The position numbers were made by a program, and so were the translations under genes. Below are positions 12,399 through 24,717 of a stretch of DNA of 64,000 bases, in pieces. This stretch comes from Liolophura sinensis (taxonomy: Eukaryota > Mollusca > Polyplacophora > Chitonida > Chitonidae): positions 5,987,001-6,051,000 of the forward strand of contig NC_088299.1 of NCBI RefSeq assembly GCF_032854445.1. The letters run 5' to 3'. How positions within the stretch are numbered: the stretch's first letter is position 1; every line of letters begins with the position of its first letter. Below the pieces are notes generated by a model that did no database searches, was not told where the DNA came from, and saw nothing but the letters and a program-made list of their open reading frames with translations.

Positions 12399-12752
12399 TG
12401 AGTGAGTGCTTGGGGTCTAACGTTGTACTTAACCATTTTTCAGTCTTATGACCAAGAAGGTATCCTCAGAGTGTATGTAATGTGTCTCCTTGTTGCAGGA
12501 TGGATTTCCACCGCTCTTTTATCTAGTGCTGTGTCACTGAGACGACTTACCAAAGGCAAGCAAGCCACCCTACCCGAGCCTATACACTAATACAGGTTAG
12601 CCAGTCACAGCACTTCCTATTAATGCTGAACGCCAAGCGAGGAGGCTACAACTTCCTCTTTAAAGGTCTTAGGTGTGACCCAACCCAGCATTGACCATGG
12701 ATCTAGCGCCCCAGAAGCAGACGCTCTACCAACTGATCCATCGAGGCCAGTT
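12399..12752 (-). repeat. SINE family B (copy in duplication)
   Basis: Counterpart of 2080-2434. Confidence 0.7.
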
Positions 12753-14067
12753 TCCATTGAAAATGACACAACCAATCGTGATGAAATAAGGTATAAAACC
12801 TGAAGATTTTCTTTATTAAAACGCTTATAAAAGTAAATATACTGATGTGTGAGCACACTATATTGAATCACCTATGTGTTGTAACAAAGAATGTACAGGT
12901 ATGAAGTGTAAGTTACTGAAGTATTGTTAAGAAAAATTGTTCATTACATTCGACTTCCATTTTCTTACTGAGTTTTTGGCAGCTGCTTAAACCAGTTCAC
13001 CATTTTTTCTATTCCAAATCAATCCCTGGCAATTATCTGTACCAAAAAATATATGCCTGAAATATTTGATGAATCACTATACGGACATTTCCCGTTTGAC
13101 TGACAACAAAGTCCACATCTGCGATTATCAATCTCAACTCACTTCCCTCCGACAAGAAAAACCACATTTAATTTGGCAAGATTTAGGCAGCAAAAAAAAA
13201 AAATGACGGGTAATGTTCATATTGTAATTGCAGACTCTTTCCTACAATTAATTAGGGCGCCAGTAAAACAGAAGCCGATGGACCCTTTCACGTTATTAAA
13301 TTTATTATGAATTACGCAAAAACTAGTGGTATAATAAGATCAAAGTGCAATGAAATGAGGGTGACATCTGAACCCACAGAGCGTGTTGCTCCTGGACACA
13401 TTGTTGCCTTTTTAATAACAACACTATGCCCTAGTCCATATCAATTCTACGACAATGAGCAAAGAGAGATCAGCAAAAACCGAATAACAACGATTAATTC
13501 TGAACTTCCCTGACATCAGACCATCCATCACTCTGTCGCCATACATATGCAACAGTTACTTCCCTTGGGGTTCCGCTTCTGGAACCTTCTAGTGGGCCGT
13601 TCCCTCTTGCTCGTATACAACTGTACGTACTAAGTCAACCCATCCAGGGCACCACAAGAAGGGAGCTACGTGTATGGAGTACTAGTGGACTAGTGGAAAA
13701 AGTTATGCTGGAAACATATTTACAAATCTTTAACTTAATAATTACTGAGTTGATCCTGCTCACAGATGATAATGGATAATATCTGTACATTAAGTGCTTG
13801 AAGTAGTTTTCATAACTATTTCCTCACAGCAGCTTCTCATTGTAGCAAGGCTTCTAATAATAACTGATGGTGCTGCCTCACTGGATCACCATGCCAAAGA
13901 CACCAGACATGATATCCTATACCCGATCAGAGATAATACTCGCACCACAAGGGAACTAAGAAGACTGCAAAGTTTATAGCACATGAACTGGGTTTTAAAG
14001 GCATCACAGTGAAGTAGCCAATGCTATATTTCCTTTAAATTGATTCAGAAATCTTCAAATACCATGT

Positions 14068-14337
14068 GGGGCCTCCGCAGCTCAGTTGGTTAGCGCACTA
14101 GAGCAGCGTAATGACCCAGGAGTATCTCACCAATGCGGTCGCTGTGAGTTCAAGTCCAGCTCATGGACTGGCTTGCTCTCCGGTCGTACGTGGGAAGGTC
14201 TGCCGGCAACCTGCGGATGGTCGTGGGTTTCCCCCGGGCTGTGCCCGGTTTCCACCCACCATAATGCTGGCCGCTGTCGTATAAGTGAAATATTCTTGAG
14301 TACGGTGTAAAACACCAATCAAATAAATAAATAAATC
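14068..14337 (+). repeat. SINE family A, full length (copy in duplication)
   Basis: Counterpart of 3749-4017. Head, box A, box B and tail are all present. Confidence 0.92.
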
Positions 14338-15149
14338 AAACACCATGCACTCTCTTATGAAAGTAAACTTTGCTAAAACTACAATGCACTACTTCCCACT
14401 AGCAATGACAAACACCCCTTTATTATTCGCCCTAAGCCCCATACCAAACGATGACATCGTGTTTCTTTGGAGTAATATGAAACGTACCCGAATATTTTAT
14501 GGAGTTTGGTGAGAAATATGGTATAAATTTGATGACAACTTATTACCCGGTAATTACCTTCCATATTTCATCACCAACAGAAATGTCTTGCCTTGAAAAA
14601 TTTATGTTCCTCAAATAATTTGCTAAAGTCCCCAGAGCGTTCCATCTTTAGGCCATCTCCCATGGTGTTAGTATCAGACATGAATCATACTGATGGCTAT
14701 CAGGTGTCAATCATCTGAATAAACATTTTCCCAGAAAACACATCCACTTTGCACCTCAACATTGTTATTATTTTTTCCCCTGCTCCCTGCAGACTCGCAA
14801 TTTGTGCAAGGTCACTGTAATCTAATGGAGTCTCCTAAATTGTGACGCTAGTCCCCAAGATTTCAATGTGACCTCTTAGGATCTTCATTTCGTCGCTCGT
14901 TGATTTATTTTTCACCATATTACAGGCTCTAACAGGCGTGTGCAATAAATCAGTGCTGTAGGCTGGGAGTCCATGAGGTTCTCTATTTGCTACATGTTGC
15001 TAGCCACATGCTTAAAGCCTTGTCGAACGGCCTTTGCAGCATGTAACTAGCTTAGTCAAGTCTATATCATGTACTGGCCAAAATTAGCTGGCCATCCATC
15101 TAACAAAACATGCACATGTACGCTAATTGTAATCAATCAGGATTTATAC

Positions 15150-15329
15150 CTGGGCTGCATCTATCTCCCTCTGCCGTGGCCTAAGTGTATGTTCGGCCAC
15201 TAACTGACCGGCGTTAACATTTACTCTGGTCCCGTCTAATGGCAGATTAAGACTGTTTGAGCGACAGTGACCGATGTGAAACTGACCAGTGTGCCGGTAA
15301 AACAGTGCCGGCGAATCAATATAATCCTG
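15150..15329 (-). CDS. CUB-domain protein, candidate 60-residue cassette exon inside the CUB domain
   Basis: Exactly 180 bases, open in one frame, phase 0 on both sides, so it fits between the flanking exons (phase-0 end at 23649, phase-0 start at 10961). The acceptor is strong (CTCTCCCCCAG) and followed by a second CAG, a NAGNAG tandem acceptor that could drop one Gln. The donor is CAG|GTATAA. The peptide begins QDYIDSPALFYRHTGQ, has one Cys (HCRS) and ends basic (RPRQREIDAAQ). I recognise no domain. It would insert 60 residues between the third and fourth CUB cysteines; skipping it restores near-canonical CUB spacing with the frame kept, so a cassette exon is the natural reading. The frame is also open upstream of the acceptor, so a longer exon or a chance ORF cannot be excluded. 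Confidence 0.52.
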
Positions 15330-18300
15330 CTGGGGGAGAGGACTGAGAAAACGTACAAGTCTCCAGATAGTCAAATGATGGTCATCAGATTGTCTCCATG
15401 TGTCATTAGCGGGGAAACCTTTCACTAACAATCTGCTTCAGTATGCAGGACATACACCATTATCACACACAAGTGGGGTTATTTCCCTCGACTGAACTCT
15501 TCTGTGACGAAGGCAAAGCGCCATCTCACTGACAATTACTTGCACTTGGTAACCCACATTGTCAAAAGTGAAAGTTCCATACAACGTCTCTTAATGGCAT
15601 TCAAAAGAACTTTTCTAAACATCAAATAGACCAAAATATGAAGAAATCTGTTAAAAATTTACCTTTCATTGTTTGAATCCTAAAATAAATGTCTTTTTCA
15701 AAAGCCTATGTAGATATGTAGTTATTTTAATTATTCTATTGCAGTCAATAGAGTCTTTTAATGTATGTATTTCTGCCTTTTTTATTTTTTCCCCCCAAAA
15801 ATCCAATAAACATATACTCTCAAGATATTCTGGGCTAATATATCTCTGAAAGTTTCATGGCCAAACAGTATAACATATTTTCTCATGTGTAGATACTTTT
15901 TGGTTGTATAAATAAATATCTAGTAGTGGATATCCGAAAATAATAGAAACTTTCATCCAAACCAGCTTTAAAATTCTATTATACCTACAACACTCACACC
16001 CACAAAGACATTTGTCCATGCAGTAAAGCTTTTGAGTTATCCAGTTTAACATAACTACTTGTGGTAAAAACCTGTAAGGGTTAAATTAATTCTCTATGAA
16101 GGATATAACAATTGATGGAACTTCAGTTTGTTTTTTTTTTAAGAGTTTTTCCATATTTTGTAAACATTGTAGTATTTTCTTCTACAAAATGTATCATATA
16201 ATATCGCTATGATTTTTTGTTTCATTCTCGTTAACATTCTAACCTAGAACTCCTGGCAAAAAACAAAAACGAAAAAATGAAGTGATGAAAACCAGATTCT
16301 TTGCAGACTCCATGTTCATGTGGGAGCATGGCATCATGTGTAGGGGATACAAGCCACCTGTCATTAACCCTACATGCTCCAGAATACATTTAGTGTACAG
16401 TGCTATGTGAACATAGGTGTACAGGGTGAGCCAGTTAAGATCACAATGAGGCTCTCCCAATGTGTTGAGAATTAACAGTTTTACGGTGTAATAACAATAA
16501 ACAATGTAATAATAATAATGTAGGAGATCTCTCCTAATGTCAGCTGATATCAACTGATCACAAGATTGTAACATTTACATGCACACTACATATGTAACAT
16601 GGGTTTCATGAACTCAAGATAGGCAGTATACATCACAGAGTAAATTTACCAGACAATGCCATCTTGATGCTGGTTGTCAGTGAGATTCCATCACAGTGGT
16701 ATAGAGACAAAAAGTCTACCATTTTCACAACTTTAAGTAAATTGGTTTCACAATTACAGTACATGGTAATGTCAAAAAGATTTATGGAGCTAAAGACAGC
16801 TGGACAACACCAAACCAGAAGTTGGTCCGCCATTATTGATGAACACACAGACATAAAAACTGAAAGGCAAAAGAAAAAAATATGTTGGACAATACATGAG
16901 CTCCTTGAGAGAAAAAAAACAACAAATTAACACAGCAACTCTAGGTAAGATGTCAGTGTTTGGGTTTCTTAAAACTGCATTAGTCAGCATATAAAATCAT
17001 TTTTGAAGATATATGTAAATTGTATGCCAAGGAAATTTTCACAAACCTGTTTCACCAAAGCAACAACGTGTCAAGTATATGTTTAATCAGAAATGATATT
17101 AAAATTGCTTCGAATTTTAATGAACCTATTTATCTATATTAGTTTCTTTGCTTTAATAACATTCTAGGTCTTGGTCAGAGATAAACGCCTTATTTCACCT
17201 GAAGAAATGTCAACAGAGAAATATGGGAGGGTGAGAGGAGTGGAGGGAGAGCATTTTAGTGCTGGGTGTATGAGATGGGGAGTAGGGGGTTAAGAAAGGG
17301 AGGGGGGGGGGAGGAGTTATGGGTATCCAGACGAGCAGCCTATTCTAGCCAGTCCACAAAGTACACATTTGCACACGGCCAAATGAAATGTACTATAGGC
17401 ATCCGATATCCTGTCAATATAGGACTGTATGATTTCACCATTATGGACTCCTCTTCACCCCCGCCAACCACTTGTCAGGAGACAGTTTGGGGTATTACCG
17501 TATCAGAACCGGTCACTGAATGTCCAGTTTATGTCCACTTTGGCCATTTTATCCTCCTGGTAAAAGCACCCTAGAGACTGTTTGGGGTCAGTCTGCAGCA
17601 GGGTATTAATAGAAACCGTGGGTCCCATTTTCTATTACTGTGTCAGTTCATATTATTCTTTATTACGGCTATATTCTGCTGTTTGCAGGCCAGAAGATGC
17701 ATTCTCCCAAACAGGACAGCATCCAATAAACCCATCAGCAGCAGGTGGCCATTAAACTTCTTCTTCTTGGAACATCTCATTTCCCAGCAGAAATTGCTGA
17801 GCTTATTCTAACGGCAGGAAGCAATCTAATGCGCACGGTTTGCAATATTTCTTCGGGCCAATATTTGGAAATAAAACCTGTCAAATGCAGAGGTTTTTAA
17901 CCAGGATTCCACACTGGTAATCTTAACACAGAAGACGTTGTGGCTTAGCAAAAGTGAAAAACAGATTTGATTGTCTTTCCACGTGTCCTAGCTAAGCTTA
18001 AAATAGCCACGTAGAAGATCCCCCAAATATAACAAGTCCCAACATAAGTCCACCTGCCACAATGTTGCAATGAAACTTCTTCGGCATCAAGTTTGTCAAA
18101 TTACTTGTTTCTAAAACAACACATACATATACCACTGATTATGAATGCAAATAAGGAACATGTGAACTGTTTGACTGGTTTAATCAAAACACAAAAAAAT
18201 CTTTGAATTTATTTAATTGCACACCTAATTTTTTTTAATAAGGCTTATATCAAGCACAATGTTTATTTGTGAATAAATAAATTTCAATCCAATCCCAATG

Positions 18301-20035
18301 TAAATGGACAACTTTAATAGCAAGACATTTACAAGAACTTACTATGAACACCGCCATGTTGTCTGCTAATACCACAGAAATGCCATATTTACAGACACTA
18401 TATTTCCAAATATCTCCTGACTGAAATAATTGTCCATGTTCATGTATTAAAGTAATAAACAAAATTGGTTACACCTGTGATATTTCTTTTTCCAATGCAC
18501 ATAAGAGCAAAACTAAACACTGCCTGATAAGCACATGTTTAAAAGTGTATAAAAGATACTATGCTAGCATAAGTCATAGATTGACAATCCTTTAGGCCTT
18601 AATTAAAAATATGTTCGTTGAGGGTTAAAGAAGATTGACCATGCAAAAAAAGGGCCCTTTCCTATTGTTAGGCAGCTACTATGAATTTGCAGTCGTTTTC
18701 TTTGGAAGATCTTTGGATATCTTTTGTTTAGTTATCAAGGAATCTCAAATCATTACAGATTTATGCCAATCATTCATTATGGTGTTTACAGGCCAGAAGA
18801 TGCATCTGCTAAATTTGGGACAGTTGTTAGTAGTGTTGAAAGTAAAATATTACATTTCTTTACCAGTCTTTTGGAAAAGTGAAGATGTGAGTATGTTGTT
18901 CATTAGATGGTCTATCCTTGTGAGAAAAAAGAAACTCAATATTCCTGCTAGAATTACATATATACTGGCTTATTTGAGCAGATCAGGTGTCCCCAAATTT
19001 TAAATGAAGCAGGGTAGTTCACAAATTCTCCCGCAATCAGAAAGTACAGGTACAAAGGGGCTTGAATAGCGTTTGAAATTTTCAAGGCTGACTTCCTGAA
19101 AATGGCACCTGGAGCCTGTTTAACAAAGACATTTTGCCAGCTAAGGTCCAAAATTTTAAACTGCTTTACGAAACAAAATATCTCAGGCTCAGTGGACGTT
19201 CAAACCATGGAACCAGCGGTCAAAATTTTATTGACTTGATACACATATTTGAGAATTTAAGTTGGATTACAGTTTTAGGCTAAAGCCTGATATCACTGTG
19301 TGAAGCTGTCTTGAGTATATATATATATACACGGTACCCCCAAAACTCTGTTGAATGAGCATGCTTGTAGTGTTTGCTTAACACAGAACGTCTGTCTTCT
19401 CTAGGTGCTACAGATAGAATAAGCGAGCTGATCCCTTCCACTTAACACTGTACCAGAGAAAAAACCCATCTGACATCTACATCATCGGCAATATGAGCTT
19501 ATCTGTGTGAGGCAAAGGGATGGATGACAGCTGTGTAGCGTAGTCTGCACGGGCAAGTGAAGGTTCAAGAGGGAAGACGAGAGCTTTTTATAATCAATGC
19601 CAAGATCTCCATTTCACCTGCCCCTCTGCAAAGTTGTAAGTGACAGCTGTAAGCAGGCCCCTTAAATATTCTGTGCAAAATACACACTGCCGAATGAGGA
19701 CTAGATAGGTTTTAGTGTACATATACCAGACAGACAATGACCATCAAGCAGACCTTTCAACCACAGATGGTTTCTGGTTGATGCAAGGTTACTCTGTATG
19801 AAGCAACTGTTACACGCAACTTGTATGGCATTTTAAATACCATTAATGGTTCATGTTATTGTACAGGCAACAAATAAGAGGGCTTCCTAAATTCTAAACA
19901 CGCTGAGTCTATTATTTTTTTTTTTAACATGAACGGTTAATGTCATCACTGCAATAAAGAACTAACTCAAGCTTAGCGAACATAGATGCTCAAGTCATGT
20001 AGATGTAAGGAAATCTCTGAGGTTTCTTCAGATCT

Positions 20036-20343
20036 AGTAAGCATCAAGTGAGTAAGTCATTCAAGTGAGCATCAAGTCAGTGAAGGGAGCAGCAATACAG
20101 TGAAGTGAGTGACAAGTCAGTTAAGTGGGCAATAAGGTGCAGTCAAGAGAGCATTAAACCATGCAGTCAAGGGAGTGGCAGGTAATTAAAGTGAGCACCA
20201 ACTCAGTAAAGGAGTAGCAACTCAGTAAAGGGAGTTGTAAGTGACCCAAGTTAGCAGCAAGTCAATCAAGGGTGTGGCAAGTCAGTTAAGTGAGCAGCAA
20301 GTCAGTAAAGTGGCCAGTCATCAAGTCAGACAAGGGAGTAGTC
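20036..20343 (+). repeat. Degenerate minisatellite, about 20-base unit
   Basis: Roughly fourteen imperfect units resembling CAAGTCAGTAAAGGGAGCAG, strongly diverged from each other. Confidence 0.8.
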
Positions 20344-20863
20344 GCATGAGGAGTAGATCTGACTTACACCTTGAGGGGTTGGTGAATCCACATGCACAAA
20401 ATGGATGAAAAATTAACCATGCCTTCAGTATCTCAAAATATTAATCAACAAATCAATATTTCAGGAGACAACTGATTAAAGGTAGGCAGAAAAACTCAAT
20501 CAAACAGCCAATGAGAAGTCACCTGGTTGTTTCCTTTGTGTCCCTATACCAGCGAACGCTTTGTCAAGGTGACGTGAATCAGGCTACAAAACTGCGTGGT
20601 TTTCCACCTGTCCCTAAGCAGCCATGCAGCCGCAGACCAGCTACAGGACAAACCTCCTGCTACAGGAACCCATGTTTACTTTATAATTGTTCAGCATGGG
20701 AGCAAACATGTTCTAACACAGGTAGCAAACACACAGAAAGCTCCATGGTGCCGCCTACCTATTTAGTTTACACCTTTGAAAAGCGTGCGGGGTACAGTGT
20801 TGTGACGAGCGGCAGTGAGCACGGAAAACATACCTCGCTTTGTACAATAGTTCAATGCGGGGC

Positions 20864-20884
20864 TGACCTTTGACCCCAAGGTCA
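20864..20884. promoter_or_regulatory. Nuclear-receptor-type site: DR1 plus adjacent half-site
   Basis: TGACCTTTGACCC is the reverse complement of GGGTCAAAGGTCA, a DR1 arrangement used by HNF4, RXR and COUP-TF families. AAGGTCA follows two bases later on the plus strand. It sits in a GC-richer unique block of the intron between the CUB exons at 23.6 and 15.3 kb. Confidence 0.4.
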
Positions 20885-22057
20885 GGGAGAGTACACACGA
20901 GGGGCAAATATAACCCTGCCTGTCAGACTAAAGCAGTCTCGATAGGAGCATGACTCCAACCATAGCGCACCCGCAGTACCCCTCAAAGCACAGCAACTCA
21001 GAGCGCTAAACGAAACACGACTGTGGGCTTAGTCTGAAAAGCTGAACATTCGTAACACCACACCAATCAATGGATTCAGCATACAGGCCGTCTGGTAACT
21101 CTAGAGATGTTTATTAAAAAAATGAAAAAAACTCAACACGTCCTGGTCACAAAATACATGTAAATGTTACCTTTGTGCAAACTCAAAATTGCTACTCTAA
21201 CTGCATATAAGCAGAATTCAACTTGAGAATTCACAGGGTTTTTTTGTCAACGTAATCATTTGTTTGACTCTCCCTGTGTTTACTGATGCACAGTATGTAC
21301 TACGTGAATAAGTAATGCAAAACCAGGATTATTCAACAGTGGATTCTATGCAGATTGCCTTGATTATTCATGTATTATCTAAATTATTCAGGTACTGATT
21401 CTAATACAACATTCGTGCCCTGAATAATCGCTACGGTAGTAACATCAACGTGTGTGAAATAGCAAAATAATTACAGTATTCCTCATGAACATCTAAGAGC
21501 TGTACATTCAATTACATTTTTGTTTAGCAACTGCAAGCTAAAATATTTAACAACCAGAGCAGAAAAGTTTGAATCCTATTATATTTCCAATATCAAGCCA
21601 ATCACATCAGCTGTCGATAATTTCCCATTTCAGAAAACACCTTTGATCAGATGCAGCAAACAGGAAAGCCTTACGCGGCCAAGTTTTCTCCAGGCAACAG
21701 AGAAATGTTTCCACCTTCTGCAGAAATTGGCCAACTCAATCTCTGGCCGATTTTCATTGATCTCATTCCATTTTCCTTACCACTGTCATAGAGGAATAAC
21801 CTCCTGTTCAGACACCTTCATTTCGCCACATCCCTTTGATCTCCAAAACAGATTTACCCTATAAGTGATCTGATTCTATACTGATTGGGTAAAGCACTCC
21901 TAGACTCGTTTTACCTCCAGCACAGAAAACCTCTCTAAGTGGCAATTCTACTTTCTGAATAAAGTTCTTCATATAGAAGCTCTGAACCTTACATTATGCA
22001 CATATCTAGTGTGAACTACACCTCAAAACAATTAACATTGAAATTCTGTGATTAAGT

Positions 22058-22130
22058 ACTAATTTATTTATCAATTTGATTGGAGTTTTACACTGTACTC
22101 AAGACTATTTCGCGACGGGCAGCATTATTG
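22058..22130 (-). repeat. SINE family A, short diverged tail fragment
   Basis: TTTATTTATCAATTTGATTG, then GGAGTTTTACACTGTACTCA and a GCAGCATTATTG end. It lies just before the 75-base minisatellite. Confidence 0.65.
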
Positions 22131-22248
22131 TCAAAGGAAGAATGAATGACTGAATGAATGAATGAATGATTATGACTTAACACCAAAAGGGCAATATGTC
22201 AGCCATATCCTGGCAAGATTACAGTGGTTAGTGAAAAGCAGCCAATTA

Positions 22249-22826
22249 TACCCACTGATTTGTTTGCTTATTTATTTATTTCGATTGTTCTTTTATACCA
22301 CCCACAGACATAACATATTATACCCACTGATTTGTTTGCTTATTTATTTCTTTATTTATTTTTATTGTTCTTTATACCACCCACTGACAGAAAATATTAT
22401 ACCCACTGATTTGTTTGCTTATTTATTTATTTATTTCGATTGTTCTTTTATACCACCCACTGACATAACATATTATACCCACTGATTTGTTTGCTTATTT
22501 ATTTATTTCGATTGTTCTTTTATACCCACTGATTTGTTTGCTTATTTATTTATTTATTTATTTTGATTGTTCTTTATACCACCCACTGGCAGAACATATT
22601 TACCCACTGATTTGTTTGCTTATTTATTTATTTATTTCCACTGTTCTTTTATACCACCCACTGACAGAACATATTTACCCACTGATTTGTTTGCTTATTT
22701 ATTTATTTATTTTGATTGTTCTTTATACCGCCCACTGACAGAACATATTTACCCACTGATTTGTTTGCTTATTTATTTATTTATTTCCACTGTTCTTTTA
22801 TACCACCCACTGACGGAACATATTTA
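22249..22826 (+). repeat. Minisatellite, about 75-base unit, eight copies
   Basis: Each unit holds CCCACTGATTTGTTTGCTTA, a variable (TTTA)n, TTGTTCTTTATACCACCCAC and TGACAGAACATATT. Starts are near 22251, 22323, 22402, 22478, 22525, 22603, 22678 and 22752. One unit is only 47 bases. Length changes come mostly from the inner TTTA run. Confidence 0.95.
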
Positions 22827-23364
22827 CGAGACTAATGAAAGAACCAGCATTGCCGCAAACCACAGCCATGAGAATATTTGCTGGAAAAAATTAAAAAAAA
22901 AAAAAATATGCAGCAACTTGTAATTAACCCTTCTCCTGCCAGGGCAGTCTAACAGAACGTACATGTACATATATGTGAGGGGATAATCATTAACCGACTC
23001 ATAGCTGACAGACCAATGGTTAATGTTCACATGACAATGTACCATGTTTACACCATGTATGACAGATTCCTCACTGAATGACTCATTATTGGCCCACCCG
23101 CTAAGAAGATGAATTCAAGAAAGAAAACAAATGCTAACACGTCTGTATTGCATAGAGTAATTCGAGCGATTTACAGCTCTCCATATGCCCAGCTGGGTAT
23201 CACCTGGTCAACCCACTGGGACAGCCATCAGTTGAGTAACCAGAAAATAACCTAAATTCCCACATATCAATCTCTAACTTGCACACCTACCTGTAGAGCT
23301 TCATACAGCTAGCCAATTGTTGAGCAGAAGTGTGCTAGCTGCACACGCGATATCATGTATGACA

Positions 23365-23515
23365 TAAATGATGTTAAATTTCGTCCATTATCGAGAAGCC
23401 CAATTTTCCACGATTCTCAGAATTCTACTGATTTTAGACAGGTAATTTGAGGTTTGTTTGGAAGGTATGATGATATATGATAACATTTATTTGCATCTAA
23501 AAAAACCAAGCCGTT
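23365..23515 (+). repeat. Diverged dispersed repeat C (partial)
   Basis: Plus-strand copy: TTCTCAGAATTCTACTGATT, then ACAGGTAATTTGAGGTTTGT and GAAGGTATGATGATATATGA. It ends shortly before the CUB exon. Confidence 0.6.
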
Positions 23516-23648
23516 TCTATGCATAGATATAACTATTCTAATCCAGCCGTGAAGATAAAGTGAAGCTGTGGTATCCCGTTACTTTGCAAGCTCAAAGTTA
23601 TCTGGATATGTCAACTAAAGAAAACAAGGATAGACAATTCATCCTCAC

Positions 23649-23905
23649 CATTGCACGTGTAAATATTGTCTCATCATCATAAACGTAGAGCGCGTCATTG
23701 CAGATGCCCCGGCGACTCATGTCGGGTATATCAATGTCAAGGACACGGAGCATGAGACGCCAGCCCGTGTTTTCCGTTTGGAATGTTAGCTGACACTCGA
23801 TGCCATGAGTATAATGTTCGTGCTGCTTGTCCGAGCGCACATGTGAGTAGACAACTGCACCCGCTAAGTGCTTCCTGTTCCCGCAGTCTGCACCTTGCAT
23901 GTAAT
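23649..23905 (-). CDS. CUB-domain protein, exon with N-terminal two thirds of the CUB domain
   Basis: A 257-base internal exon with acceptor TTTTTCTTTGACAG before 23905 and donor CAATG|GTGAGG after 23649. It enters in phase 1 and leaves in phase 0, giving 85 full codons. The peptide begins YMQGADCGNRKHLAGAVVYS. Features of a CUB domain (extracellular beta-sandwich that binds proteins or calcium) are DCG near the start, a following G-x-V-x-S-like strand, a second Cys in GIEC 29 residues later, the hydrophobic strand RLMLRVLDIDIP, and a third Cys in GICNDALYVYD. The Asp two residues after that Cys matches the conserved C-x-D-x-hydrophobic pattern. The fourth CUB cysteine is missing here and is supplied by 10873-10961. 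The family is clear but the orthologue is not: LEV-10, Neto or LRP-type CUB receptors are possible, and none is shown. Confidence 0.85.
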
Positions 23906-24583
23906 CTGTCAAAGAAAAACAAAGAGATGCGGTCTTAAGATGTAAAAGAGTACTTATAAGTAAATAACTGACTCACTGAACAAACACTTGTGATTCTAAT
24001 TACTTACTAAAACATACGACAAAGCTGTGAAACATCCCTGCAGTTATAGTTGCATCGGTGAACACACGGATGTGAATGTGCATAAATCTGGGAAAAAAGA
24101 AACTTGATTTTGATGGCAAGAAACACTGAACAAAGGAATTGTAAAATAGAATTATGTCGTTCAAAATCAGAATATATCATAGTTTTGACTGGAACAAAAA
24201 AACTGAAACTTAAGACAGGAGATATGTGCACTGTTAATATATTATAAGTTGCAAGTTATACAGTCTAATTATCATAATTAAACACTAGTTCAAATTTCCC
24301 TACATGTGCATGTACATATATATATATTCCACTTTAAATTTCATAACATATAGGCCTACATTTGTTGTATGCATGTATCGCAATTAAGTATAGTAATTAA
24401 AAATAAAAGTTTAATATGCATGTACATGTATGATCCACAAATAACGGACATATCTTCTGAATCATTACTGAAATCTTGTAATACATCAACTAATTTTCAA
24501 CTAATCTACTGAGAAATACTATGATGTATGCACGCAATTCTTTAAATTAATCCAAAATTAATTTTGAAAGTATGGTCCACTGC

Positions 24584-24586
<3 letters not shown>

Positions 24587-24620
<34 letters not shown>
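24587..24620. repeat. (TA)n microsatellite
   Basis: Thirty-odd bases of pure alternating TA. Confidence 0.95.
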
Positions 24621-24622
<2 letters not shown>

Positions 24623-24717
24623 CATGTAATACACAGGGTATTCCTAATGATACTCAGGATTAATATCAAGAAACTTTCATCTGCATTTTACAATGCCTTA
24701 TTAAACAAACCTACTCT

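Larger units (their letters stand above)
10320..15737. repeat. Large direct duplication, copy 2
   Basis: The copy in continuous sequence: both flanks run on without gaps into 10319 and 15738. It keeps the 180-base cassette exon in frame, so it is taken as the reference copy. Confidence 0.95.
15738..22057. other. Intron between the CUB exons at 23.6 kb and 15.3 kb
   Basis: No exon recognised. Holds the degenerate minisatellite and the DR1 site. GC-richer unique blocks at 17580-17960, 19380-19700 and 20520-21070 are candidate regulatory sequence. ORFs at 16664-16930, 17266-17574, 20511-20873 and 21520-21864 show no family features. Confidence 0.6.

Noticed and set aside
16239-16930. ORFs of 111 (minus) and 88 (plus) codons
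   Set aside because: No recognisable motif and no splice sites consistent with either gene.
20511-20873. 120-codon plus-strand ORF with several Cys
   Set aside because: No signal peptide, domain or splice partners; the GC-rich block and DR1 site fit regulatory DNA better.
22162-22923. Overlapping plus-strand ORFs reading ICLLIYLFI repeats, resembling a membrane protein
   Set aside because: They translate the 75-base minisatellite; the same peptide recurs in shifted frames and there is no independent coding signal.
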